Shown here: piece by piece, positions 11,108 through 18,698 of the stretch | Layout of the letters: every line of letters begins with the position of its first letter | Position numbering within the stretch: the first letter of the stretch is position 1 | Assembly: GCF_000006405.1 (NCBI RefSeq) | Contig: NW_003206658.1 | Coordinates: 1,471,953-1,502,963 of the forward strand | From: Perkinsus marinus ATCC 50983 | Taxonomy: Eukaryota > Perkinsozoa > Perkinsida > Perkinsidae | Length of the DNA: 31,011 bases | Direction of reading: 5' to 3' | Made by a program: the position numbers and the translations under genes | Notes under the pieces: model-generated | Seen by the model: the letters and a program-made list of their open reading frames with translations, nothing else | Databases searched by the model: none | Told to the model about the DNA's origin: nothing

Positions 11108-14100
11108 GTGAGACCAGCTGGAAAGTCTTCAACAGAGCTCAGTGGTATCTCAACTGACCCCCCACCGGAAGATGCTGCCTTTGCTGATCTCGATAAGATC
11201 GATTGGGGCCTGCCCATGCTGGAAAGACTCGGCGGTTGGGTCCATTCTGGGATCAAATACCTTCGTCCCAAGGTTAGATGTGGTCTGTGATGGACATCTA
11301 TAGACGGTATCGGAATATATGATCATTTTACTCAGCTCAGCTCAACAGTTTTCTACACACGAATTGAGGTAGAGTGTACAGAAACCAGACAGAATTTCCA
11401 AAAACTTCCTCAGAATTTTCACATTTTATCTGCTGTCAGTGACGGAAATCTTTAGACAGTGTTGTTATATATGATCGCTTTCTTCAGCTGAGCTCAAAAG
11501 TTTTACTGATAATTACAAGAGTTTGCACACGAATTGAGGTAGAAGTGTACAGAAACCTTCAAGAATTTTCCCGAATTCCCTCAGAATTTTCATCAGCACA
11601 TGTAGTTGACCATGTTCATATTTTCCCATACTAGATGGACCTCCGACCGAGTGGCGTGTTCGCCGTCTTCGAACGTGGAATTCGCATGGGCGAGGTTCTC
11701 ATGAGAATACCCGAAGAAGCGACTGTGAGCACTGTTGACGATTTTCTACAGGAAAAAGTGGAAGTCGAATTTGATCAGATTTCACCAAAAATGCTGGAGG
11801 TCTCCTCCTGGTCGCATGCCGATCAAGTTCGGATATCCAAACTCGCTCCAGAGGCAAAAATCGCACTTTTTTTGTTACGTGAGGGAAAACTAGGTGCCGA
11901 AAGTCGTTGGAATATACTACTTTCTAAGGTGAGTGTGATCATGGAAATTTGAGCAACTTTCGTAGTAGGTGTTTACAACAACTCCTGCGGTCCCCCCAAC
12001 AGTGCGGGAATGGTCGGATCTAAACAAACGGGTGAAGAATCTCTACAAAACCGTCAAGGCGCTGGCTTCGCTTAGCAATGTCAGTAGTGTCAATTCTACT
12101 GTGCAGTGTGGAGGGAACGAACTCCCTAATATGCACATGTGTTGGTGAGAATGGAAATTTTGGAGAATCCTTGTTAACTTTTGAACGATTTAACCCGAAT
12201 TCGTATATAAACTCCTATAATTAGTGACGGGACTTCTGGGGTCAGCAGCTGAGGAAAACAAATAAGTTTTCTAACACTCTTACTGTATGCTGTGCAGAGT
12301 TCGTGGTCCGACTCGTATGTGGCATTGCATTTTGCGAAGTCTAGGACGATTTCTCTACCCAAAGGCTGTTCCCTGCAATCTGAAAGGTGAGTTGAACCAC
12401 CCTTCTTATCGAGAGTTTTTTGGACTTTTTGTAAAATGACTCTGCTGGGATTCGAACCGGTGCCCGCTATTTTGTAGAGTGAAGGAGCGCGGGAATTCGA
12501 GAAGTGATCTTAGTGTCTAGGAATAGTGAAAAAGATATGTTGGTGGAATCGGACGGCGTTATATGACAAACGCATTGATAGCCGATAGATCAAACTATAA
12601 CTAGGACTGATACTGCGGCGTCACTCGGCTCAAGGGCGAGTCTTCTCAGTGCTAACTCAGGAGTGTCGTCGTTGTCTACGGAGTTAACCATTAGGAAATG
12701 ATTGTGATACTAATTATAATAGAGCTACTATCACCATCATAAACCGTTTAATAACCCACAGCAGGGGCACGTGTACTTAGCGTTGGGCGCTTAACCTATG
12801 CGTGCCGCCAGCGGAGCGATCGATGTCATGTTTGTCGAAAAAGACACTGTCTGCAATGGAGGGGCCCTTCCCTTTGGTGCAGCCCAAATCGCAGTACTGC
12901 CTCAATACGATGACAATGAACTTATCGTAGTCAAGTACATAGCTTCTCGGAAGCGCTCATCCTATGGGAGCGCTCATCCCTCATTCGACAAGTATACATG
13001 AAAATGCTCAAAAGATGATCGGAAACACAAATTCTTGATACGATACGCTCCATCTGAGGAACATTATAAATTGCAGTAGTAGTTAGACCTCGTTCTCATT
13101 GGAGTTTCACCCTAGTGATATGAGAAACACTAGTGGAAAGTATATCTCGCGACTATCAAAAATCATCGCCAATAACGAATAATCGAATAATGATCAATCG
13201 CGAATCGTGAATGATTTATCGCGACTATCGCGTTTCTCACCGAGTTTCACGCCACTTCGCGTAAAACGGGTGAAACTCCGTTGAATCAATTCTGGAATTC
13301 AGAATCGATTTTAGAATCGTATTATACGTGTAAAAAGCGATACCGAGTTTCGAATTATTGGATTATTGGCCGACTTTTGAGTCCTTGCAAACTGCCTGTA
13401 TTCACGCATCGAATCATCTCAGCTCGTATACGTGGTGAGGTTTCAGACAACACCTTGTGCTTGGCTTGGACCTCCTCAACCACGTATCGAACTGGTCAGC
13501 AGTGAATGCCCGAGTGGGCTACTCTAGATCACGATTGGTATATCTACTCTGTAGTCCTGATGATCTTCGTAGTGTGGTCCGCTTCAGAACTGCTACCCTC
13601 TGCTAGTGGAAGCTACTACTAACATCACACAGGGTTACGAAGTCGTTGTGAGCTACTCGGCTTTGGTCAATAGCATATCGCCCAAGGTAACGCAATGGTG
13701 GAGGTTTGGGATAAACTCGTATTGTTATAATTATGAGGAGTTTAAATGATAATAAATACCAGTAATTAGAATATTAACGATGCTCTCATCCAGTGTGGAG
13801 GAAAATATGCACATGTGTCGGTGACAATATGAAGAATTTGAGGAAATTGCGGGAAGATTTTCGTGGTTTTCAACCCCTACTATTCTTATTTGTATATATA
13901 CTCGTAAAATGAGTGAGAAAACTCCAAGGCTCAGCTGGAAAGAGCAAACATATAACTAAACACTGCCATTATCACTATCGAATTGGTGTTATAATCAATG
14001 ATAACACAAAGCATATATTATATCGTATTTTATATAGTACTAGGTATTAGAACAAAATTGTATGCACTCATTCCCTGCTCCTCGTTCGAGTCTTGTGATA

Positions 14101-14885
14101 TTCCCTCCCACCCACGAGTGATATTGTTGAAGAAATACTATACTAACCAACGAGTATAATTGAAGTGCTCAGTAGTCTGGTCATGCAGGGCGCGCGCTTT
14201 TCATAAACTGCGCGCGTTTTTAGATTTGATATATATACAAGTCCAGCGAGGAAAAGACTTTAATTAGACTTGATGATTGTATGAGGGTATGTCATTGATT
14301 GAGCTAGCCTGAGGCTGTCATAACCTCAGCCCTGGAACTTCATCAGGACTACGCAGGTTATGACAGTCTGAACCCGCCGCTATAACTCTATACCACCCTG
14401 GGGTTGCTGCACAAGAAGAAGGGAAATTAAGCTGGGCTATTTAAAACATCTCATCGTCACAGGCAGATGCTCCCAGTGTGGGAAAAATATGCATATTATC
14501 GACTACGTGTGTTGATGTATTATTGTTGGTTTCTGTACACTTCTACCTGAATTCGTATGAATAAAAGAATCTTGCAGAATTTCCGGAAATTTCCGCAGAA
14601 TGTTCATATCGTCATCAAGATATGTAGTTGGGCATATGCACATCTTCTAACGCTGGTTGCTACTGGTGACGGGAGAAAGCATTGCTCCTGTTGCCAGGTG
14701 AAGCCATGTGAATGGTGGCTCGTTAAGTACAATTTCGTCCCTGAGATCCTCCCAAGTGGCCCGCTAGTGGTGACACAGCTGCCTGGTGTCACCCACCCTC
14801 GCTATACGGCTGAGAGCGAGCTGGGAGAAGGCGATGCTAGAGGCATCGGAAGGAGCCCGGAATGGATACGGCTCATTCAGAAGAG
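11108..14885 (+). CDS. SET-domain protein lysine methyltransferase (LSMT/SETD3/SETD6 type)
   Basis: SET enzymes of this class methylate lysine (histidine in SETD3) on non-histone targets; the substrate here is unknown. Exons in phase: 11108-11272, 11635-11928, 11969-12079, 12298-12386, 13447-13501, 13633-13686 and 14698-14885. The N-SET segment reads WVHSGIKYLRPK then SGVFAVFERGIRMGEVLMRIP, matching the family GxGxxAxxxIxxGExLxxxP. The helical i-SET part follows (EAKIALFLLREGKLGAES, W..LNKRVKNLYKTVKAL, SYVALHFAKSRTISLP). The catalytic/SAM signature is LVLGLDLLNH, then YEVVVSYSALVN and WWLVKYNFVPE (family EEVFISYG..SN..LLLxYGFVPE). The usual Gly after SY is Ser here. The 1060-nt intron 12387-13446 hides the NH-motif exon, which was found by requiring phase 2. 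The start is unresolved: the exon at 11108 begins after an acceptor and not at a start codon. Confidence 0.82.
11303..11446 (-). mobile_element. MITE-B copy, first of two in intron 11273-11634
   Basis: GGTATCGGAATATATGATCA, CAGCTCAGCTCAACAG, AATTGAGGTAGAGTGTACAG; the right end is truncated at ACATTTTATC. Confidence 0.7.
11458..11634 (-). mobile_element. MITE-B copy whose end is the splice acceptor
   Basis: CAGTGTTGTTATATATGATC to CATATTTTCCCATACTAG. The element terminus, normally CACACTG, reads CATACTAG here, and its AG is the acceptor for the SET exon at 11635. Confidence 0.8.
12103..12281 (+). mobile_element. MITE-B copy filling intron 12080-12297
   Basis: AGTGTGGAGGGAACGA, ATGCACATGTGTTGGTGAGA, CGAATTCGTATATAAACTCC, CAGCTGAGGAAAACAAATAA, TTCTAACACTC. 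It occupies about 180 of the 218 intron bases. Confidence 0.75.
12440..12470 (-). other. tRNA-like B box in a SET-gene intron
   Basis: The reverse complement contains GGTTCGAATCC, a perfect B box, without a foldable tRNA around it. Confidence 0.35.
13098..13281 (+). mobile_element. MITE-A copy with internal insertion, SET-gene intron 12387-13446
   Basis: Near-perfect terminal repeats TGGAGTTTCACCC / GGTGAAACTCCG. About 55 bp of extra sequence (AATCATCGCC..AATCGCGAATCG) interrupts the interior. Confidence 0.8.
13796..13968 (+). mobile_element. MITE-B copy, SET-gene intron 13687-14697
   Basis: CCAGTGTGGAGGAAAATATG, CACATGTGTCGGTGACAATA, GGCTCAGCTGGAAAGAGCAA, AACACTG. Confidence 0.75.
14315..14366. 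repeat. 12-bp perfect inverted repeat (hairpin), loop 28 nt
   Basis: CTGTCATAACCT (14315-14326) and AGGTTATGACAG (14355-14366). It lies in a SET-gene intron and does not belong to MITE-A or MITE-B. Confidence 0.6.
14476..14656. mobile_element. MITE-B hybrid copy with two identical-type ends
   Basis: The left end is CAGTGTGGGAAAAATATGCA (forward left end). The right end is GTAGTTGGGCATATGCACAT (reverse of the same end). The element is therefore a palindrome built from two left halves. Confidence 0.65.
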
Positions 14886-15138
14886 GTCGGTCGGTCCGGA
14901 ATTGGGAATAAATAACCCATAATAACCGCACGATTATACCCAGCATGTGCCCCCGTAGAGAACACCATTTGACGTGTTAAATGGTCATTCTATATATTCA
15001 CCCCTGTTTTTGCATTTTAAACACATAAATGTCTCTAGGGGTTATCCTTGGCTCGAGAAAAGGTCTTCTGTAGGCGTCGTTATGTATTTACTATTATAAC
15101 ACTATTACGACCACGCATATTATACCGCAAATGCCAAG

Positions 15139-15825
15139 GGTGGATTCCGTCAGATGGAAATCGAAGTGTCTGAGAAGTTACCACCACTTTGACGGCTTGA
15201 ATCTGCCAACGACTTTCCTAAACTGCGCTAGGATGGAAAGGTTGATAGTTGCTCATCTCGACTACATACACAATGATGGTAGTTTGTGTAGTTCTTGCAA
15301 CACGCATGTGCATGCGTGCAGTTCCGTCGGGTCCGACTCGTCTAGTGGTGGATGCCCACAGTGATTGGCAGGAGGGAGACCTGTTGGAGTGGGAGAGGAT
15401 GGAGAGACCGATGATCACAGAGCTATCCCAGGCTGCTACTCATCTTCTAAGTGTGGCGATGACTGGGCTGGATAGTGTTGGAATAGATGCTCGCTTCCCT
15501 CGACTGAGTTTAAGGTTTTTCTCATTAATTATAGAAGTCTATTCACGACTTGGGGTAGAAGTCTAGAGAAACCAACAAGAATTTCCGGGACTTTCCTCAG
15601 AGGCATCAACGCATATAGTTGACCATGTACATATTTCCCCACACTGGGGTTGGAGTCGCGATGCATCGAGGAAATGCACTCCTGCCGGATGATGATGATG
15701 TCTCGCGAAACTCATTTCTGATATTACTAGAGCACCTTGGCTTTTGCCTTCACCCTGGTGACTCTCAGGATCTCTCGTTGCTGACGCATCGTTCGAATCC
15801 TGCTGGAACTGATGTAACACTTTAA
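15139..15825 (+). CDS. Probable C-terminal exons of the SET-domain gene
   Basis: Exons 15139-15278, 15322-15474 and 15656-15825 follow on in phase from the SET exon ending at 14885 (phase 2) and reach a TAA stop. They read LRSYHHFDGLNLPTTFLNC, RMERLIVAHLDYIHND, LVVDAHSDWQEGDLLEWERM, MITELSQAATHLLSVAMTGL and ILLEHLGFCLHPGDSQDLSL. A helical C-terminal substrate-binding region with a ..LP..FLN..R.. element is typical of LSMT-type SET enzymes, so I infer one gene. The similarity is weak, and the first acceptor could instead be at 15153. The intron 15475-15655 is almost exactly one MITE-B copy. If the last exon is wrong, the gene would end elsewhere downstream. Confidence 0.55.
15473..15649 (-). 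mobile_element. MITE-B copy that makes up intron 15475-15655
   Basis: AGTGTTGGAATAGATGCTCG to AGTTGACCATGTACATATTT and CCCACACTG. The splice donor GTGTTGG is the element's own terminus. Confidence 0.8.
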
Positions 15826-16141
15826 CCAAACGAGCCGATTGGGACTAATAAGTTGTTATTATTAACTAGCCATTCAAGCTCGTCAGTAGTTATTATTAGT
15901 AGCTAATCAAGTGGTGCAAGGGCATGCGTGAAAGCGATCAACGCAACCACAGATCATCACATTAATTAACTACCGCTAGCTTTTTAACACAATCCATATC
16001 AAATGTATAGAAATTGTCGAGGGAGATCCACGGCGTCTTGCTTAGTATCGCTGACTCAGATTGCACTGTGTAGAGGGAAATGCTCTCTACATCCTTTCAG
16101 AGATATCTGGAAGGGTTTTGAATCGAGTGGAGGCTGGTAAT
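15826..16141 (+). other. Intergenic stretch before the HDEL gene
   Basis: AT-rich to about 15990. The upstream exon(s) of the HDEL gene probably lie at about 16003-16120, where an ATG with a short hydrophobic run and an acceptor CTTTCAG (16098-16104) occur. Confidence 0.35.
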
Positions 16142-16445
16142 ATGACAAGAACTGACCTAGTCGATCAGTCCCTGTTTACTATGGGGTTGCAAAGATGTGC
16201 GCAGTATAACAAAGAGAATGTCGAGAAGCTGGCGAGAGTGATGCCTTGTCGTGGGAGGATCCATGATGACGAGGGTGTAGGTTCTCGTTGGCTTGTCGAT
16301 GCTGAATGAGACGGCGTATGCGGAGGAGATCAAATCGGCTGGTGAGAACAGCATGGAGTGGTGGAAGGCGGCAGAGCAGTCGGTGGCGATGAGAGCTCTT
16401 AGTGACGACGAAATTGAGGAGCGCATGACCCATGATGAGCTTTAA
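16142..16445 (+). CDS. ER-lumenal protein with C-terminal HDEL, 5' exons unresolved
   Basis: Two exons join in phase: up to 16276 (reading MTRTDLVDQSLFTMGLQRC, YNKENVEKLARVMPCRGRIH) and 16326-16445 (EIKSAGENSMEWWKAAEQ..ALSDDEIEERMTHDEL, then TAA). The 49-nt intron has donor GTAGGT and acceptor GCGGAG. The last four residues HDEL are the ER retrieval signal known in eukaryotes, so the protein is expected in the ER lumen. That requires an N-terminal signal peptide, which must lie in an upstream exon. A candidate region is 16003-16070 (ATG with a short hydrophobic run), but its splice phase does not fit cleanly. The frame is open upstream of 16142 too, so the start given is arbitrary. I recognise no fold. 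HDEL could in principle be chance. Confidence 0.55.
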
Positions 16446-16590
16446 GACGACTTCCTACCCCGAATGAGTTGGCCCAAGTCGCATTCGTGTCTCGCTATTG
16501 CCGACGCGGTCACAAGTAGCCGAACCGAAGCGTGGATAGTTAGATGAGCAGACTTACTTCCCTAATTGTTATCTCATCCCTGCGTACAAC

Positions 16591-17685
16591 ATGGGCTCGC
16601 GCGACGCTCTTAGCCGTGAATCGACCGCATACTACTTCGACTCGGTACTGTTTTCGTTTGGACGGTATTTTACAGAGTTTCTCCTAAGCTAGGTCATTGA
16701 AAAAATAGAAAGGAAAGTGAACAACGTAGATGCTCTTTATGCCATATTTGCCCATGAAGACGAGCGAATACAATCTTGCATCACTGGGTAGGCGGAGCGA
16801 CGCTCGGTTGGTCAGAGATCTTCCATTGAGGGAAGATACTTGAGCAAATGCGAGCTCTTCGTACTTGGCGCGACATGTACCGAGCTGTATAAGAAGATCA
16901 TATTGTCTCGGCTGGAGAGAAGTGTCAGAGCAGTTGGTAACTGGGGAGGTCGTCTTTCCCTTCATCCGGACACGCGGTTTGTTCAGAGAGCTCCTCAATG
17001 ACAGAACCCTCCAAATTTTTAAGTTCTATTGAGTCGGACCTTCCCGTTGGCGAGGATGAACTCCGCTCCGCTCATACTTTCTATCGTAGAAAAGGTTTGT
17101 CCCGACTGTTGGACTACATACGCATCGTTGATCGCATAAGGGACCCTCTTCCAGTGGAGTTGATCACGACTGTACACCACCCTTTAGAGCGGCCAGCAAT
17201 ATCTGTCCTGTAGGTACAACGGTTCATATTTGGGGACGCCGATCAGTCAGAAGGAGAGTTCTTCAAAGCCCTGACTACGTGAGAGTGGGATCTGTCGTGG
17301 ATGGGGCCTTCCGTCTCGCAGGTATCTCAATCGTCGCCATCGATTGTTGTCTTCATTCCGGGTGATTTGTCTAAGGTCAAGGTGGTTAGCCTAAGACCCA
17401 TATCCTCCATAGGGATACCCGAGCGATCGTTGCCATTGGACCTCGAATACAGCTGAGTTGTTACTGCCACCCAAACCTCGAGGAGTACATGCTCCTACTG
17501 CGAGAGTATAAAACTTTCCCCGGCAGGTTTATCAGATGCTTATAAACAGAGCCCTATTTGAGCGGTTTGACACCGATGCTGACGGTATTCTATCTGTAGC
17601 CGAGCTCGCCAAGCTGGTATGGTCCAGCCATTCGTGTGCTACCGAATGGGCCGATCATGAGGGTATCAGGTTGAGTCTGAGCTGA
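16591..17685 (+). CDS. Unrecognised 265-residue protein with one C-terminal EF-hand
   Basis: Seven exons close in frame from ATG to TGA: 16591-16644, 16693-16787, 16836-16923, 16989-17209, 17251-17361, 17413-17505 and 17550-17685. Introns are 42-65 nt. Near the C-terminus (about residues 222-245) is a canonical EF-hand: helix ALFERF, loop DTDADGILSVAE with Asp at 1, 3 and 5 and Glu at 12, then helix LAKLVW. Upstream are helical stretches (DSVIEKIERKVNNVDALY, TELYKKIILSRLER) and a compact alternating segment AGISIVAIDCCLHSGDTRAI followed by SCYCHPNLEEYMLLLRE. I cannot assign these to a family. A single EF-hand suggests pairing with a second, degenerate one or dimerisation. The third acceptor (16836 or 16818) and the third intron are the least certain joints. 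Confidence 0.65.
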
Positions 17686-17747
17686 ATGTGGATGTCGCAC
17701 GAAGCTCTGCTGTTGCGCAAGCTATTGTTCCGAAGTGGGTACAAAAT

Positions 17748-17820
17748 TGCGGCCTGCGAGGATCGAACTCGCGACCTTAGGATTATGAGACCTACGCGCT
17801 ACCTACTGCGCCAAAGCCGC
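17748..17820 (-). tRNA. tRNA-Met (CAU), elongator type
   Basis: A 73-nt cloverleaf on the minus strand: acceptor GCGGCTT pairs with AGGCCGC plus discriminator A. The D arm is GCGC-AGTAGGTA-GCGC, and the anticodon stem TAGGT/TCCTA carries loop CTCATAA (anticodon CAT). The variable loop is AGGTC and the T arm GCGAG-TTCGATC-CTCGC. The U-U pair closing the anticodon loop is common in elongator tRNA-Met. It lies 62 bp after the stop of the EF-hand gene, on the opposite strand. Confidence 0.95.
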
Positions 17821-17833
17821 TTGTTGTTTTAGT

Positions 17834-18682
17834 TTGTGGATGTCGACGAATAGCGACATTATGTATTCTGCGTTCAGATTCAGCTCCTTCGAGCCACCTT
17901 CTTCTGCGCTTTCAACAGGAATGAGATGGCCGGCATTCCACTCGTGGTGGAGTGCTATTCGAGGCAAGGGACAGGGTTTATTTTACAGAGCGCCGAAACC
18001 TACAGGAGAGGTGGGGCTTAAGCTCCCCTTATGTCGTTTAGTTCGAGCTCTCACACTGAGAGTGGCATTCTTTCAGATTCTATCTCGTACGGAAACAAGG
18101 GAACTGTCGGACAGCAGTCAGCCGATTAATTCCTTCAGCTCTTCATATTCAAGCGGAAATAATTTTGACGGTATCACCTCCGATGTGTCTACGGAACGAG
18201 TAGACCGGGAGACGAGCAGCGAACGCTCCTCCGGTCCTCTAGAGATCATCAGTGAGGAAGCGTCTGAGAGCTTCTCACCTGAAGTCACGTGGGACACTAG
18301 TTCATCCCATAGCTCATCCGAAAGCAGTAGGAGCTCTCCGATGTCAGCAACGAGTCAGCCCCCGACGGCTGCGTCGTCTGATGAGTCCTCGGAGACTTCG
18401 ATGGACACTCCTTTAGTTGATGATGTGTCAGAGCTCAGCTCCACTACGCAAAGCCGATCGGACTTGGATTTCAGCAGTGATGATGAAAACGACCAAAGCC
18501 AGTTGTCCAGCCTTCAAGCATCCTCATCGAGTGGTGCATCGGCGGAGGATGGATCTGAGGCGAGCGAGAATTCTATCGTCACGACGGCTCGGAGTTCATC
18601 AAGTACTAACAGCTCTATTCTCTTGTCTGATAGTGTAGACATGAGCGCTAGCAACGGTACATCAGATTCCAATGTCTCATGA
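17834..18682 (+). CDS. Ser-rich acidic disordered protein, uninterrupted 282-codon frame
   Basis: A long open frame in a region where other exons are about 50-200 nt. From about residue 85 it is dominated by Ser, Asp, Glu and Thr (ELSDSSQPINSFSSSYSSGN, SRSDLDFSSDDENDQ), typical of an intrinsically disordered phosphoprotein or nuclear regulator. Residues 1-85 differ in composition (Trp/Arg/Leu-rich), so the true start may be an acceptor near 18080 (TTTCAG at 18070-18076) and not the ATG at 17834. The frame stops at 18682. A phase-0 donor at 18669 (AAT then GTCTCA) with an acceptor before the ATG at 18749 would fuse it to the next frame into one protein of over 900 residues. That fusion is inference. 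No known domain. Confidence 0.55.
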   Translation: MWMSTNSDIMYSAFRFSSFEPPSSALSTGMRWPAFHSWWSAIRGKGQGLFYRAPKPTGEVGLKLPLCRLVRALTLRVAFFQILSRTETRELSDSSQPINSFSSSYSSGNNFDGITSDVSTERVDRETSSERSSGPLEIISEEASESFSPEVTWDTSSSHSSSESSRSSPMSATSQPPTAASSDESSETSMDTPLVDDVSELSSTTQSRSDLDFSSDDENDQSQLSSLQASSSSGASAEDGSEASENSIVTTARSSSSTNSSILLSDSVDMSASNGTSDSNVS

Positions 18683-18698
18683 TCGATCCTAGGGAGAG

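Noticed and set aside
11108-11290. GTG at 11108 as a translation start
   Set aside because: It follows an acceptor (CGTTAG) and the upstream exons can enter in the same phase. A GTG start in a nuclear gene of this type is unlikely.
12798-13001. 67-codon frame reading SGAIDVMFVEKD and LPFGAAQIAVL, at first taken for a lipin N-terminus
   Set aside because: It lies inside the SET-gene intron 12387-13446, whose flanking exons join perfectly in phase 2. No other lipin part (the DxDxT phosphatase) is present, and an in-frame stop lies just upstream.
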